A stretch of DNA of 64,000 nucleotides from Luteimonas yindakuii (GCF_004803715.2 NZ_CP039383.2:1736001-1800000); one strand, 5' to 3'. Shown: positions 38,835-48,969, numbered from the stretch's first letter. Notes: generated from the sequence alone by a model not told the origin. Program-made: numbers and translations.

Positions 38835-39809
38835 ATGCCGACAGTCGCCTTCCCACTGCCACGAACCCGCATGGAACTGGGCCTCGCCCGCATGGTGCGC
38901 CAGTGGCACCGCTGGCGGCCGGCCGCACTGGAAGCCTGCCCGCCGCAGCACTTCACCTGCCACGACATTCCCGCCGTCACCGGCGATGTGCCAGCGCCGC
39001 CGACCGCTGCGGTCCCGCGCATCGTATGGACGTACTGGGACGACGCCCATCCGCCGTCGCTCGTGCGCGCCTGCCTTGAAAGCTGGCTCGAACACGCCGG
39101 CCGCTTCGAACTGCGGCTCCTCGACGATGGCAACCTAGGCGACTGGATCGACGCCCTGCCCCCCGGCCTCGAGCGCGACCCGATCCGGCGCTCGGACTGG
39201 ATCCGCCTCGACCTGCTGCGTCGCCACGGCGGGATCTGGATCGATGCCAGCAGCATCGTCACCCGGCCGCTGGACTGGGTGCTGGAGGAGCAGCACGCGA
39301 CGGGCGCGGATCTCGTCGGCTACTTCCTGCGCCGCTACACCACGGACGCGCGTTTCCCGGTGGTGGAGAACTGGTGCATGGCGGCCCCGCCCGGCAGCCG
39401 CTTCATCGTCGATCTGCATGACGAGTTCACCCACCACGTGCTCGCCGGCAGCAACGAGGACTACATCCACCGGCTCGTTGCACTGGATCTCTACGGGCGG
39501 GTGCGGCAGAACATCGAGATTCCGCACTACCTGAGCATGCATCTCGCGGCACAGGTGGTGATGCAGACGCGTGGCGGCTACCGGATGGCCCTGGGTGCGG
39601 CCGAGGACGGGCCGTTCTTCTATCACCACGCCAGCCGCTGGAACCGCAATGCACTGCGCGCACGCCTGCTGCTGCGCAAGGCCGGCGACGCCGTCCCCGC
39701 GTTGATCAAGTTGCGCAAGCCGGACCGACGCCGACTCGATACCTACATCGATGCAGGCCTGTCGCTGCCGGGCAGCCTCGCGACGCGCTACCTGCACGCG
39801 AGCGACTGA
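38835..39809 (+). CDS. capsular polysaccharide synthesis-type glycosyltransferase
   Basis: About 324 residues. Glycosyltransferase of the GT32/Caps_synth type: [19 protein letters not shown] at the start of the domain, then [21 protein letters not shown] carrying the DxD-type metal motif (WIDAS), and [19 protein letters not shown]. No signal or membrane span, so cytoplasmic. It likely adds a sugar to a surface glycan; donor and acceptor unknown. It stands alone between the MFS gene and dksA. ATG 38835 is preferred; GTG 38823 or ATG 38871 are alternatives. A -10-like TATCAT is at 38802-38807. Confidence 0.83.
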   Translation: MPTVAFPLPRTRMELGLARMVRQWHRWRPAALEACPPQHFTCHDIPAVTGDVPAPPTAAVPRIVWTYWDDAHPPSLVRACLESWLEHAGRFELRLLDDGNLGDWIDALPPGLERDPIRRSDWIRLDLLRRHGGIWIDASSIVTRPLDWVLEEQHATGADLVGYFLRRYTTDARFPVVENWCMAAPPGSRFIVDLHDEFTHHVLAGSNEDYIHRLVALDLYGRVRQNIEIPHYLSMHLAAQVVMQTRGGYRMALGAAEDGPFFYHHASRWNRNALRARLLLRKAGDAVPALIKLRKPDRRRLDTYIDAGLSLPGSLATRYLHASD

Positions 39810-39830
39810 GCCCGGCCGGATGCCGGAAAC

Positions 39831-39859
39831 GGACAGGCCCCGCACTGCGGGGCCTGTCC
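39831..39859. terminator. strong hairpin between convergent genes
   Basis: Perfect 13-bp stem GGACAGGCCCCGC / GCGGGGCCTGTCC with loop ACT. It sits midway between the glycosyltransferase stop and the dksA stop. There is no T tract on either side, so it may act as a bidirectional stop or mRNA 3' end stabiliser. Confidence 0.55.
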
Positions 39860-39882
39860 GGGTCACGCGTGAGGCGCGTGGG

Positions 39883-40929
39883 TCAGTCGCCCATCTGCTT
39901 CTGCAGATGCTCCCAGCGCTCCTGCTCGTCAATGGTGCGCTCGGCGGTCAGGCGTGCCTCGAGGCGGTCCAGCCCGATCTCCTCGCCCGAGTCGACGCTG
40001 TAGCCGTACTCGCCCGAGTCGACACGCTTGAGCGTGCTGTCGATCTTGCCGATCAGCTTGCGGTAGCGGTCGCGGGTACGCAGTTCGAGCGAATTCTCGG
40101 TCTCGCGGGTGGCACGCTCGGCCTCGTCGCCGACGTCGCGCACTTCTTCCTTGAGGTTTTCGATGGTCTGCTTGGATTCCTCCACGAGGTCCGCACGCCA
40201 CTGCATAAGGCGCTGGCGGAAATACTCGAGGTGGAGCGGGTTCATGTATTCCTCCTCGCGGGAGGGGCGATAACCGTTCGGCACGATGGGACGGCCGGTC
40301 TCGGGATCGGTTTTGTAGTCCACTACCTTGTACTTCGTCTTGGGCGCCGGGGGGGTCGGGCGAGCGGCGACAGCCACTGCGACCTTGCCCGTGCGGCGCG
40401 GGTTCGCGGCCGCGCTGGCGGCCTGGGGAGCGCCGGTCGGCACGGTGTTCCGGTTGGCGCCCTTCGACGCCGTTGTCTTCGACGTATCCGGTGCTTCGGC
40501 CTTGACGGCCGCGGCGGGGGCCAGTTTGCGGGCGACGTTGGCCGCCTTGGCGATCGGCTTCTTGGCACCGGCCGACTTGCTCGCCACGGCAGGCGTCGCC
40601 GCCTTCTTCACCGTGGTCCTGCCGGCCGGCACCTTGGCGACCTTCTTCGCCGGAGCCCTGGTGGCGGTCTTCGTCGCGGTCTTCTTTGCCGGCGCGGTCT
40701 TCTTTGCCGGCGCGGCCTTCTTCGCGGGCGCAGCCTTCTTGACCGCTACTGCTTTACTGGCAACGGCCTTCTTGGCAACCGGCGCCTTCTTTACGGCCTT
40801 CGCCGGAGCCTTCTTCACCGGAGCCTTCGTGGCGGCGACCTTCTTTGCCGCGGCCTTCTTCGCCGGTGCTTTCACGGCCTTCTTCGCCGCCGCGTTGGCG
40901 GACTTTTTCGCGGTTTTCTTCGCTGCCAC
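39883..40929 (-). CDS. dksA: DksA-type RNA polymerase-binding protein with histone-H1-like tail and no zinc cysteines
   Basis: 348 residues. The N-terminal ~200 residues are Lys/Ala-rich repeats of AAKKA/PAKKA type, like histone H1 and bacterial AlgP-like tails. The C-terminal ~125 residues are a DksA domain: [16 protein letters not shown], coiled coil [19 protein letters not shown] with the acidic tip [10 protein letters not shown], and [19 protein letters not shown]. All four zinc-finger Cys of classical DksA are replaced (GYSVDSG and RTIDEQE in place of C..C and C..C). It should bind the RNA polymerase secondary channel and act with ppGpp. GTG 40929 has AAAGGACGG upstream. A gene this repeat-rich is prone to length variation. 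Confidence 0.9.
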   Translation of the reverse strand: MAAKKTAKKSANAAAKKAVKAPAKKAAAKKVAATKAPVKKAPAKAVKKAPVAKKAVASKAVAVKKAAPAKKAAPAKKTAPAKKTATKTATRAPAKKVAKVPAGRTTVKKAATPAVASKSAGAKKPIAKAANVARKLAPAAAVKAEAPDTSKTTASKGANRNTVPTGAPQAASAAANPRRTGKVAVAVAARPTPPAPKTKYKVVDYKTDPETGRPIVPNGYRPSREEEYMNPLHLEYFRQRLMQWRADLVEESKQTIENLKEEVRDVGDEAERATRETENSLELRTRDRYRKLIGKIDSTLKRVDSGEYGYSVDSGEEIGLDRLEARLTAERTIDEQERWEHLQKQMGD

Positions 40930-41028
40930 GTCGATCCGTCCTTTCGTTCCCTTGGATTGGGAAAGCGGGGTGTTATACCCTGCCCCGGCGGCAGCGGCAA
41001 CCGAGCACGCCACCCACCATCACGCCGC

Positions 41029-41274
41029 ATGCATCTTGTGATCGACCGCCTCCTCATCCTTCTCCTGCGCCTGTACAAGCGGCTGCTGAGCCCCCTGCTC
41101 GGACCACGCTGCCGGTTCGTCCCCAGCTGTTCCGAGTACGCGATGACCGCCATCGCCCGCTTCGGCGCGCTCAAGGGCAGCTGGCTGGCCATGCGTCGCC
41201 TGTCGCGCTGTCATCCCCTGCACCCTGGCGGGCACGACCCCGTGCCGATGCCGCCCACGGATCCGCATCCATGA
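41029..41274 (+). CDS. yidD: membrane protein insertion efficiency factor YidD
   Basis: 81 residues. It has the family block [36 protein letters not shown] and [15 protein letters not shown] short peripheral inner-membrane protein that assists YidC-dependent insertion. ATG 41029 or GTG 41038 may be the start. The stop overlaps the dihydroorotase ATG (ATGA), although yidD normally sits with rnpA and yidC, so this location is away from the usual cluster. Confidence 0.93.
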   Translation: MHLVIDRLLILLLRLYKRLLSPLLGPRCRFVPSCSEYAMTAIARFGALKGSWLAMRRLSRCHPLHPGGHDPVPMPPTDPHP

Positions 41275-42620
41275 CCGACACCCTCATCGTCAACGCGCGC
41301 CTGGTCAACGAAGGCACGATCACCGAAGCCGACCTGCGCATCAGCGATGGGCGCATCGCGCGCATCGCCAGTGGCCTGTCCGCCCGCAACGGCGAGCATG
41401 TCGTCGATGCCGCCGGCCGCTGGCTGATGCCCGGCATGATCGATGACCAGGTGCACTTCCGCGAGCCCGGCCTGGAATACAAGGCCGACATCGCCAGCGA
41501 ATCGGCGGCGGCGGTGGCAGGCGGCCTCACCAGTTTCATGGACATGCCCAATACCAGCCCGCCAACGCTGGATGCGGGCGCGCTGGCGGACAAGTACGCC
41601 CGCGCCGCCGGCCGTGCGCATGCCAATTTCGGTTTCTACCTGGGCGCCAGCAACGACAACCTCGACGCGGTGCGCCGGCTCGATCCGGTCACGGCGCCCG
41701 GGATCAAGGTGTTCATGGGGGCATCGACCGGCAACATGCTGGTCGACAACCCGGAGACGCTGGACGGCATCTTCCGCGAGACCCCGGTGCCGATCATCAC
41801 CCACTGCGAGGACACGCCGACGATCGATGCCCTGCTCGCGCAGTTCCGCGCGAAGTACGGCGACGACATCCCGGCCGAGTGCCATCCCGACATCCGCTCG
41901 CGCGAGGCCTGCATCAAGTCGACCCGGCTGGCGCTGGAGCTGGCGCGCCGCCACGACACCCGCCTGCACGTGCTGCACATTTCCACCGCCGACGAGCTGG
42001 CGCTGTTCGAGCGCGGCCCGCTGGTGGATGCCGACGGCCGCGTGCGCAAGCGCATCACCGCCGAGACCTGCGTGCACTTCCTGCACTTCGCGCGGCCCGA
42101 CTACGCGCGCCTGGGCCACCAGATCAAGTGCAACCCGGCGATCAAGGACGTCGCCGACCGTGATGCGCTGCGCCGGGCGATCGCCGACGACCTGATCGAC
42201 GTGCTGGCCACCGACCACGCCCCGCATACCTGGGACGAGAAGCAGCAGACCTACCTGCGCGCGCCGTCGGGATTGCCGCTGGTGCAGTTCGCGCTGTCGG
42301 CGGCGCTCGAGCGCGTGCACGAGGGCCACTTCGACATAGCCACCGTCGTGCGCAAGTTCGCGCATGCGCCGGCGCAACTGTTCGACGTGCGCGAGCGCGG
42401 TTTCCTGCGCGAAGGCTACTGGGCGGACCTGGTGATGGTGGAGGACACCCCGTTCCAGGTGCGGCGCGAGCAGGTGCTGTCGAAGTGCGGCTGGTCGCCG
42501 TTCGAAGGGACCACGTTCCGCAGCCGCGTCGTCTCGACATGGGTCAATGGCACGCTCGCCTGGGATGGTGCGCAGCTGGCTGGCGCGCCTGCAGGGCAGC
42601 GCCTGGAGTTCGCGCGTTGA
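41271..42620 (+). CDS. pyrC: dihydroorotase (type I, amidohydrolase superfamily)
   Basis: 449 residues. Metal-binding [10 protein letters not shown] (HxH), the carbamylated Lys region [26 protein letters not shown] and ATDHAPH. Ring closure of carbamoyl aspartate in pyrimidine synthesis is the likely reaction. Dihydropyrimidinase or allantoinase relatives look similar, but the motifs fit dihydroorotase best. Coupled to yidD upstream and to the M23 peptidase downstream (TGATG). Confidence 0.9.
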   Translation: MTDTLIVNARLVNEGTITEADLRISDGRIARIASGLSARNGEHVVDAAGRWLMPGMIDDQVHFREPGLEYKADIASESAAAVAGGLTSFMDMPNTSPPTLDAGALADKYARAAGRAHANFGFYLGASNDNLDAVRRLDPVTAPGIKVFMGASTGNMLVDNPETLDGIFRETPVPIITHCEDTPTIDALLAQFRAKYGDDIPAECHPDIRSREACIKSTRLALELARRHDTRLHVLHISTADELALFERGPLVDADGRVRKRITAETCVHFLHFARPDYARLGHQIKCNPAIKDVADRDALRRAIADDLIDVLATDHAPHTWDEKQQTYLRAPSGLPLVQFALSAALERVHEGHFDIATVVRKFAHAPAQLFDVRERGFLREGYWADLVMVEDTPFQVRREQVLSKCGWSPFEGTTFRSRVVSTWVNGTLAWDGAQLAGAPAGQRLEFAR

Positions 42621-43459
42621 TGGCGGCTGTTGGCGGGCTTGCATTGCGCCTGGCCTGCACGCTGGCCACCGCATTGGCGATCGCCCCGATTGCCGCAGCC
42701 GCCGATGAGCGCGTGGTGTTCCCCGACAGCGTGCAGCAGGGCGCGATGGTGATCGGCAAGGTGCCACCGGGCAGCCAGGTCACCCATGCGGGCCGCACCC
42801 TGCGCGTGACCGGCTACGGCAGCGTGGTGCTGGGCGTGGGCCGAGATGAAACCGGCCCGGTGCAGGTCGCGGTGACCCGCCCGGATGGCAGCCGGCACAC
42901 GGCCGCGATCCAGGTCAACGCGCGCGACTGGCCGCTGCAGCGCGTGGACGGCGTCCCGCCCGCGACGGTCGATCCGCCGCCGGCGATCGCCGAACGCATC
43001 CGCCGCGAACAGGCGCAGGTGTCGGCGGCGCGGGTGCGTGACGATGCACGCGCGGATTTCGCGCAGCCCTTCCTTCGCCCGGTCGACGGGCGCGTCAGTG
43101 GCCGCTTCGGCCGCGCCCGCGTCTACAACGGCAGGCCCGGCTCGCCGCATTCGGGCATGGATATCGCCGCGCCCACCGGGACGCCGATCAGGGCACCGGC
43201 CGCCGGCGTCGTCACCTTTGCCGCGCCGGACCTCTATCTCACCGGCGGCACGGTCCTGCTCGACCACGGCCACGGCATCAGCTCGAACTTCCTCCACATG
43301 TCGCGCATCGACGTCGCGGTGGGAGACCGTGTGGAGCAGGGGCAGGTGCTGGGCGCGGTCGGGGCAACGGGTCGCGCGACGGGGCCGCACCTGCACTGGG
43401 GGATGAGCTGGTTCGACGTGCGCATCGACCCGCAGCTGGTGCTGGAACGGGCGCCCTGA
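42620..43459 (+). CDS. M23/LytM-family peptidase
   Basis: 279 residues. Signal peptide (LACTLATALAIAPIAAAADE), an N-terminal beta domain to about residue 135, then a LytM domain: GRFGRARVYNG, HSGMDIAAPTGTPIRAP (first zinc ligands), and HLHWGMSWFDV (HxH). A periplasmic zinc endopeptidase that may cut peptidoglycan cross-links, or activate amidases if degenerate. The catalytic pattern looks complete. ATG overlaps the dihydroorotase stop. Confidence 0.92.
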   Translation: MAAVGGLALRLACTLATALAIAPIAAAADERVVFPDSVQQGAMVIGKVPPGSQVTHAGRTLRVTGYGSVVLGVGRDETGPVQVAVTRPDGSRHTAAIQVNARDWPLQRVDGVPPATVDPPPAIAERIRREQAQVSAARVRDDARADFAQPFLRPVDGRVSGRFGRARVYNGRPGSPHSGMDIAAPTGTPIRAPAAGVVTFAAPDLYLTGGTVLLDHGHGISSNFLHMSRIDVAVGDRVEQGQVLGAVGATGRATGPHLHWGMSWFDVRIDPQLVLERAP

Positions 43460-43567
43460 TTCCGGGGCCGACATACACCACAGTTCGCCGACGCGGCGCG
43501 CGGCGACGCGGTCATCCAGCCGGCGGCGAGGCAGATGGAAGGATCCGCGAAATCCGCGGCGAACAAT

Positions 43568-44488
43568 CTAGGGACCGCTCACCCGCGCCACCGCGTCATG
43601 CGCGTGCAGGCTTTCGAAGTGCGACACCGTCGCTTCGAAACGCGCCACGCGGTCGTCGGCTGCCAAGGCGGCGGCGACGCGACGCGCGGCGTCCTCGCAG
43701 AACATCAGGTTTTCGGCGTTGAGGCGGGCGAAGGCCTGCTCGTCCTCACGCTTGACCGCGGTCTGCACCGGCGTGCCGAGCGCGGCTTCGAGGGCATCCA
43801 CCAGGGCCTCCACCGGCAGGCCGGCATCGAACGACGGCTGCAGTTCGACCCGCACGTCGGCACGGCTGCGCTGCGCATGCGGCGTGGCCGCAAGCCCGCG
43901 TTCGGAGGCCAGCCACTCGCCGACCACCTGGGTCGATAGCGGACGCGCGGCGGCGAAATCCGTGGTGAAGCGCGCAGCATTGAGCTGGCGCGACAACGCC
44001 GCCGACGCCGGACAGGTGCTCGAGTACTCGACCGAGAATCCCAGCACCGCGCGGAAGCGGCCGTCGGCGACTGTCGCTTCCAGCTGCACCGGGTAGCGTT
44101 TCCAGCCGGCGTTGTCGCTGGCAAGCGCGCGACGCCGCAGCAGGTGCTCGTAGCGGATCACCAGACGCGCCGAACCCGACAGGCCGCGCTGCGATTCGAC
44201 CAGGTCGTCGAGAATGCGGCGCAGGCTGGACAGGGTCAGCGGCTCCGCGGCGAAGGCGTCCTGCAGGCGCAGGTACAGCCGCGACATATGGATGCCGCGC
44301 GTGTCGGGCCGCCGCAGGTCGACCGCAACGTCGACTTCCGCCGGCACCTGCAATGCCGCCTCGCCATGCGCGGCCGGCAACTGCAGCGGCAGAGCGATGC
44401 GATCCATGCCGACCCAGTCGAGCGCGCGCGCGGCAAAGGCGGCGTCATCGGCGACATCGGGCAGGACGGGGGCAAGGCGCTGGGTCAC
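43568..44488 (-). CDS. folE2: GTP cyclohydrolase FolE2
   Basis: 306 residues of the type IB GTP cyclohydrolase family, making dihydroneopterin triphosphate for folate (and queuosine). Visible are VDLRRPDTRGIHMSRLYL, the conserved active-site Cys in VEYSSTCPASAAL, and LMFCEDAARR near the end. FolE2 is used in place of zinc-dependent FolE when zinc is scarce or as the sole enzyme. The start is GTG 44488. A TACACT -10 lies at 44518-44523 on this strand. Confidence 0.93.
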   Translation of the reverse strand: MTQRLAPVLPDVADDAAFAARALDWVGMDRIALPLQLPAAHGEAALQVPAEVDVAVDLRRPDTRGIHMSRLYLRLQDAFAAEPLTLSSLRRILDDLVESQRGLSGSARLVIRYEHLLRRRALASDNAGWKRYPVQLEATVADGRFRAVLGFSVEYSSTCPASAALSRQLNAARFTTDFAAARPLSTQVVGEWLASERGLAATPHAQRSRADVRVELQPSFDAGLPVEALVDALEAALGTPVQTAVKREDEQAFARLNAENLMFCEDAARRVAAALAADDRVARFEATVSHFESLHAHDAVARVSGP

Positions 44489-44610
44489 GAATCACCGGGG
44501 CGGCAGAGGGGTCGCCTAGTGTAACGGCGCGGGTCTGGCTGCCCGCGCAACGATGCGTTGTGGCGAGTTCCGCGGCCAATCGCCGCGATAGGAGCCGCCT
44601 GCGGCGCCGA

Positions 44611-45279
44611 TCAGCCGCGAACCGCGCGCCACGCCAGTGGCAGCACCCGCCATGCCGCCAGCGACTGCGGCGCCTTGCGGTCGGCCAGCGCCAGCAGACG
44701 GCGCCGCAGCAGTTCGGCCTGGATGCGTCGCCCGCGGCTGCCGGCGCCGCGATGGCGTGGCCAGGTTGCGAGTACGCGCTGCGCTTCATCGGCATCGCCA
44801 TGGCGCAACGCCCGCTCGCCCAGCAGCACCGCACCCAGCAGCGCGGCGTCGTCCTGGCCGACCGGCTGCCCGGCAAGCCGGGCTTCCGCCTGCGCCAGCG
44901 CTCCGGCGAGCGGTTGCAGCGCCTTGGCGACGCCGTCAGCCGCACCCTCGCGGGTGGCGGGCAGCACGTTCAGCGCGTGGCCCAGCGCTGGCCAGTCGAT
45001 CGTCTGTGAGCGCAGCCGCTGCGCAAGCGGATGCCGGCGCGCGCCGCGGGACCAGCCCAGCAGTTCGTCCTGCCACCACGCCAGCTTGGCCAGCCCCGGC
45101 GCCGCCTGGCTGCCGCCCCAGGCGGCGTCGGCGAATTCCTGCAGCAGGGCCAGCCAGGCTTCGAGCGCGGCCCGCTCGGAGGGTGCGATGAAGGCGATGG
45201 CGACGCCCCACTCCGGCCAGCGCTCATGGAACTTGGCGATAAAGGTTTCCGGCGGCTCGCGGTTGTCGGTGTCGCTCAT
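44611..45279 (-). CDS. squalene/phytoene synthase-like protein, degenerate
   Basis: 222 residues. The stretch LAKLAWWQDELLGWSRGARRHPLAQRL is typical of squalene/phytoene synthase family proteins. But the two Asp-rich prenyl-diphosphate motifs are not visible, and the protein is shorter than the ~280-300 residues of active enzymes. It may have lost catalysis, as in the mitochondrial assembly factor NDUFAF6 group (analogy only). It lies 13 bases after gph in an operon with ubiG. Confidence 0.72.
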   Translation of the reverse strand: MSDTDNREPPETFIAKFHERWPEWGVAIAFIAPSERAALEAWLALLQEFADAAWGGSQAAPGLAKLAWWQDELLGWSRGARRHPLAQRLRSQTIDWPALGHALNVLPATREGAADGVAKALQPLAGALAQAEARLAGQPVGQDDAALLGAVLLGERALRHGDADEAQRVLATWPRHRGAGSRGRRIQAELLRRRLLALADRKAPQSLAAWRVLPLAWRAVRG

Positions 45280-45292
45280 GGCTGCTTCGGCG

Positions 45293-45982
45293 TCAGCCAT
45301 GCACGGCACAACGCGGCCAGCGCGCCGGATCCAGCAGATCCCCGGGCTGCTCGACCATCACGTCGCCACCCCAGTCCTGCGGCAGGTCGTCGCCGAGTCG
45401 GTAGCCCCACAGCGCCACCACCGACGGCATGCCCGCCGCGCGCGCGGCCTCGATGTCGCGCTCGTCGTCACCCACGTACACGCAATCTGCCGGCTCCACG
45501 CCCAGGGTCTGCGCGGCATGCAGCAACGGCAGCGGATGCGGCTTGCGTTCTGCCAGCGAATCGCCGCCGATCAGCACCTTGCAGCGGAACTGCCAATCCA
45601 GCGCGCGCAGGACTTCGCTGGCGAGGTATTCGGGTTTGTTGGTGACCACGCCCCAGATAACGCCATCGGCCTCGAGCGCCTCGAGCAGCGCGGCGATGTC
45701 GTCGAACGGCCCGCCGTGGCGGCCGAGCTCCTCGCGGTAGATCGACAGGAACTCCGGGACCATGTCCTGGCGCTCGGCGAGGTCGGCATCGGGAAACGCT
45801 GCCGCGGACATCGCCCGTGCACCCTTGGACACGTGCGGGCGCAGTTCTTCCATCGCCACCGGTGGCCGGTCACGCTGCGCACGCATGCGGTTGACCGTGG
45901 CGAGCATGTCGGGCGCGCTGTAGAGCAGCGTGCCGTCGAGATCGAACAGCACCGTGCGCGGAAAGCGACCCTGCCCGCTCAC
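45293..45982 (-). CDS. gph: phosphoglycolate phosphatase-type HAD hydrolase
   Basis: 229 residues. HAD motif [16 protein letters not shown], motif [10 protein letters not shown], motif [15 protein letters not shown] and [12 protein letters not shown]. The cap domain lies between I and II. It removes phosphate from 2-phosphoglycolate or, when beside ubiG, possibly another small phosphoester. The start is GTG 45982, overlapping the ubiG stop (GTGA). The ubiG-gph pairing is common in gammaproteobacteria. Confidence 0.92.
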   Translation of the reverse strand: MSGQGRFPRTVLFDLDGTLLYSAPDMLATVNRMRAQRDRPPVAMEELRPHVSKGARAMSAAAFPDADLAERQDMVPEFLSIYREELGRHGGPFDDIAALLEALEADGVIWGVVTNKPEYLASEVLRALDWQFRCKVLIGGDSLAERKPHPLPLLHAAQTLGVEPADCVYVGDDERDIEAARAAGMPSVVALWGYRLGDDLPQDWGGDVMVEQPGDLLDPARWPRCAVHG

Positions 45983-46695
45983 GAGGCGGCCGCCTTGCGC
46001 GCGCAGGCCAGGTAGTTGACCTCCGTGCGCGCCACCAGCCGCGCGCGGTTGCGCCACGGCTCGTACATCATGCCGCTGACGTCCTCCAGCTCCAGTCCGC
46101 AGTCGCGCAGCCAGGCGGCGAGTTCCGATGGACGGATGAAATCCTCGTAGCGGTGGGTGCCACGCGGCAGCAGGCGCGCCACGTATTCGGCGCCGACGAT
46201 GGCCAGCGCGAACGCGGCCGGCGTGCGGTTGAGGGTGGACACGAACAGCCGGCCACCCGGCTTGAGCAAGCGTGCGCAGGCTGCAAGGATCGCGCCGGGA
46301 TTCGGCACGTGCTCGAGCATCTCCATGCAGGTGACCGCATCGAAGCTGCCGGCTTCGGCCTCGGCGAGCACCTCGACCGCCTGCTGCCGGTAGTCGATGT
46401 CCAGGCCGGCCTCGCGTGCATGCAGCTGCGCAACCCGCACCAGCTCCGGCGCGAGGTCGATCGCGGTCACCCGGGCACCGGCACCGGCCAGCGCCTCGCT
46501 CAACAGCCCGCCACCGCAGCCGACATCGAGCACCCGTGCGCCGGCAAGCGGCACGCACCCGGCGACGTAGCCGAGGCGCACCGGGTTGAGCGCATGCAAC
46601 GGCTTCTGCGGGCCGTCCGGATCCCACCAGCGGCTGGCGAGCGCGGCGAACTTGTCGAGTTCGGACTGGCGGTAGTTGCTTGCGGTTGCGTTCAT
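45979..46695 (-). CDS. ubiG: ubiquinone 3-O-methyltransferase
   Basis: 238-residue class I SAM methyltransferase. [21 protein letters not shown] is diagnostic of UbiG; the SAM motif is [16 protein letters not shown], followed by [13 protein letters not shown] and [20 protein letters not shown]. It performs both O-methylations in ubiquinone synthesis. ATG 46695 has GAGGAGT upstream. 26 bases after mtaD. Confidence 0.97.
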   Translation of the reverse strand: MNATASNYRQSELDKFAALASRWWDPDGPQKPLHALNPVRLGYVAGCVPLAGARVLDVGCGGGLLSEALAGAGARVTAIDLAPELVRVAQLHAREAGLDIDYRQQAVEVLAEAEAGSFDAVTCMEMLEHVPNPGAILAACARLLKPGGRLFVSTLNRTPAAFALAIVGAEYVARLLPRGTHRYEDFIRPSELAAWLRDCGLELEDVSGMMYEPWRNRARLVARTEVNYLACARKAAAS

Positions 46696-46721
46696 TGCAG
46701 GACTCCTCGGCTGCATCGGCC

Positions 46722-48059
46722 TCAGCGCCCGAGGGCGGCGATGCGGGTGCGCCACTGGCGCGCGTTGGCGATCAGCGCCGCGGCGTCGATATCCACCAGC
46801 TCGCGGGAGCGCAGGCGCGCACGCCCGGCAATCCACACATCGCTGACCTGGTGGCGGCCGGTAGCGTAGACCAGCTGCGAGTGCACGTGATGCAGGGGCT
46901 GGGTTTCCAGTGCGGACAGGTCCACGCAGACCAGGTCCGCCTGCTTGCCGGGTTCGATCGAACCGACCAGGTGGTCGAGCCCGATCGCACGCGCGCCGCC
47001 CAGCGTCGCCGCGCGCAATGCGGTGGCGGCATCCAGCGCGGAGGCATCCTGCGCGACCGCCTTGGCGAGGATCGCCGCGGTGCGGGTCTCACCGAACATG
47101 TCGAGGTCGTTGTTGCTGGCGCAGCCGTCGGTGCCGATCGCCAGGTTCACCCCCGCGCGCTCCAGCGCGCAGGCCGGGCAGAACCCCGAGGCCAGCTTGA
47201 GGTTGGATTCCGGGCAATGCACGACGCTGACGCCACGCTCGCGGCACAGGTGGATCTCGGCTTCGGTGAGTTGGGTCATGTGCACCGCGATCAGGCGGTC
47301 GTTGAACAGCCCCAGCCGGTCGAGACGCGCGATCGGACGCTGCCCGTGCTCATCCAGCGACTGCTGCACTTCCTGCGCGGTCTCGTGCAGGTGCAGATGC
47401 ACTGGCACGTCGAGCTGGTCGGACAGCATCCGCACGCGTTCGAAATTGGCGTCGCTCACCGTGTACGGGGCATGCGGCGCGAACGCGGTGCTGACCAGCG
47501 GGTCATCCCGCCACTGGTCGTGCACCTCGCCGGCACGGGCGAAGTATTCGTCGTCGCTCTTCGCCCACGCGGTCGGGAAGTCGATCACCGGCAGGCCGAC
47601 GCGGGCGCGGAAGCCGTGCTGCTTGTAGACCGCGGCCTGCACGTCGGGAAAGAAATAGTTCTCGTTGACGCAGGTGGTGCCACCGCGAAGCATCTCGGCG
47701 ATCGCCAGCGTCACCCCGTCGGCGACGAACTCCGGGCCGATCACCGCGGCTTCGATCGGCCAGATGTGGTCCTGCAGCCAGGTCTTGAGCGGCAGGTCAT
47801 CGGCCACGCCGCGCAGCAGCGTCATCGGGTTGTGGGTGTGGGCGTTGACCAGACCGGGCATCAGCGCGGCGTCCGGGCGCGATACCGTCGCGGCCGCCTC
47901 GAAGCGCGCCCGCGCCTCGGCGATCGGCAGCAGCGCCACGATGGCGCCGTCGCGGACGGCGACGGCGTGGTCTTCGAGCACCACTCCATGCGGCTCGACC
48001 GGCACCACCCAGCCGGCTTCGATCAGGAGGTCGACGCGTTCGGGGGTGGGCTGGGTCAT
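46722..48059 (-). CDS. mtaD: 5-methylthioadenosine / S-adenosylhomocysteine deaminase
   Basis: 445-residue amidohydrolase of the TRZ/ATZ group. [19 protein letters not shown] (zinc HxH), [37 protein letters not shown] and [15 protein letters not shown]. It deaminates methylthioadenosine or SAH to the inosine form for salvage or detoxification. The upstream frame to 48197 is only hairpin-repeat sequence read as protein, so ATG 48059 is chosen. Placement before the SAM-dependent UbiG is suggestive, since UbiG produces SAH. Confidence 0.92.
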   Translation of the reverse strand: MTQPTPERVDLLIEAGWVVPVEPHGVVLEDHAVAVRDGAIVALLPIAEARARFEAAATVSRPDAALMPGLVNAHTHNPMTLLRGVADDLPLKTWLQDHIWPIEAAVIGPEFVADGVTLAIAEMLRGGTTCVNENYFFPDVQAAVYKQHGFRARVGLPVIDFPTAWAKSDDEYFARAGEVHDQWRDDPLVSTAFAPHAPYTVSDANFERVRMLSDQLDVPVHLHLHETAQEVQQSLDEHGQRPIARLDRLGLFNDRLIAVHMTQLTEAEIHLCRERGVSVVHCPESNLKLASGFCPACALERAGVNLAIGTDGCASNNDLDMFGETRTAAILAKAVAQDASALDAATALRAATLGGARAIGLDHLVGSIEPGKQADLVCVDLSALETQPLHHVHSQLVYATGRHQVSDVWIAGRARLRSRELVDIDAAALIANARQWRTRIAALGR

Positions 48060-48080
48060 GGGTGTTCTCGCCACTTGCGG

Positions 48081-48114
48081 TCCATCGTTCCCGGCAAAGG
48101 CAGGAACCGATGGA
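48081..48114. repeat. hairpin repeat, inverted copy
   Basis: TCCATCG-TTCC ... GGAA-C-CGATGGA around a GC-rich loop. On the minus strand it translates to the VPAFAGND type of string known from dispersed palindromic repeats in this group. First of three hairpins in the 263-base gap between mtaD and efp. Confidence 0.6.
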
Positions 48115-48160
48115 CGATGACATCGGGTCAGGTGGGGATCCGGAATCGACGTCCTTGGAT

Positions 48161-48214
48161 CCCCGCGTTCGCGGGGATGACCTGATCCGCTACGCACGCT
48201 GCGCGATCGCTGCG
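48161..48214 (+). repeat. REP-like hairpin repeat, unit A
   Basis: CCCCGC-GTTC-GCGGGG hairpin followed by ATGACC and GATCCGCTACGCAC then GCTGCGCGATCGCTGCG. A near-identical unit B lies 102 bases downstream in the same orientation. Such GCGGGGATGAC units are dispersed between genes in xanthomonads. Confidence 0.7.
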
Positions 48215-48262
48215 AACGTAACGGTCAAGCCACTGGATCACCAGCCATACGGCTGTCGAGAG

Positions 48263-48316
48263 CCCCGCCTCCGCGGGGATGACGGATCCGCTACGCACCG
48301 CTGCGCGGTCGCTGCG
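48263..48316 (+). repeat. REP-like hairpin repeat, unit B
   Basis: CCCCGC-CTCC-GCGGGG hairpin followed by ATGACG and GATCCGCTACGCAC then CGCTGCGCGGTCGCTGCG, a direct repeat of unit A with about five substitutions or small indels. It ends 6 bases before the efp stop codon, so its hairpin may act as the efp 3' end. Confidence 0.7.
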
Positions 48317-48322
48317 GATCAG

Positions 48323-48889
48323 TCACTTGACGCGGCTGACGTACTCGCCGGAACGGGTGTCCACCTTGATCACTTCGTCCTGGCCGACGAACAGCGGCAC
48401 GCGCACCACCGCCCCGGTTTCCAGGGTCGCCGGCTTGCCGCCGCCGCCCGAGGTGTCGCCGCGCACGCCAGGATCGGTCTCGGTGATCTTGAGCTCGACG
48501 AAGTTCGGCGGCTGCACCGCGATCGGGGTGCCGTTCCACAGCGTCACCACGCAATCCTCCTCGCCCTTGAGCCACTTTTCCGCGCCGCCCATGCCGGCCT
48601 TGTCCGACTGCACCTGCTCGAAGTTGTCGGGATCCATGAAATGCCAGTACTCGCCATCGGCATACAGGTAGCGCATGTCCGTATCGACGACGTCGGCGGC
48701 GTCCACCGAGTCGGTCGCCTTCATGGTGACTTCCTGCACGCGGCCGGACTTGATCATGCGGTACTTGACCCGGGTGAACGCCTGGCCCTTGCCCGGCTTC
48801 ACGTATTCGGTGTCGGTGATGATCGCGGGCTCATTGTTGACCAGGATCTTCATCCCGTTCTTGACGTCGTTCATGCCGTAGCTGGCCAT
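48323..48889 (-). CDS. efp: elongation factor P
   Basis: 188 residues. The modified Lys34 is in [14 protein letters not shown] (PGKGQ). Domains II and III follow: [29 protein letters not shown] and [29 protein letters not shown]. It relieves ribosome stalling at polyproline. Lys34 together with the adjacent divergent epmB shows the beta-lysyl modification type. ATG 48889 has AGGAG nine bases upstream. Confidence 0.97.
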   Translation of the reverse strand: MASYGMNDVKNGMKILVNNEPAIITDTEYVKPGKGQAFTRVKYRMIKSGRVQEVTMKATDSVDAADVVDTDMRYLYADGEYWHFMDPDNFEQVQSDKAGMGGAEKWLKGEEDCVVTLWNGTPIAVQPPNFVELKITETDPGVRGDTSGGGGKPATLETGAVVRVPLFVGQDEVIKVDTRSGEYVSRVK

Positions 48890-48921
48890 CTCTGCTCCTG
48901 CGGTCCCGCCTGCGCGGGAGA

Positions 48922-48927
48922 TAGAAT
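48922..48927 (+). promoter_or_regulatory. -10 box TAGAAT upstream of epmB
   Basis: TAGAAT in the 80-base divergent gap between efp and epmB. It would start transcription near 48934, giving a ~36-base leader to ATG 48970. No clear -35. Confidence 0.4.
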
Positions 48928-48969
48928 GTCGGTTTGCGCCCGGCCGACCTGCGCCGCGCTGAGCCCGAC

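Noticed and set aside
48060..48197. N-terminal extension of mtaD (46 codons) with VPAFAGND-like strings
   Set aside because: This is hairpin-repeat DNA read as protein; family similarity starts at the ATG at 48059.
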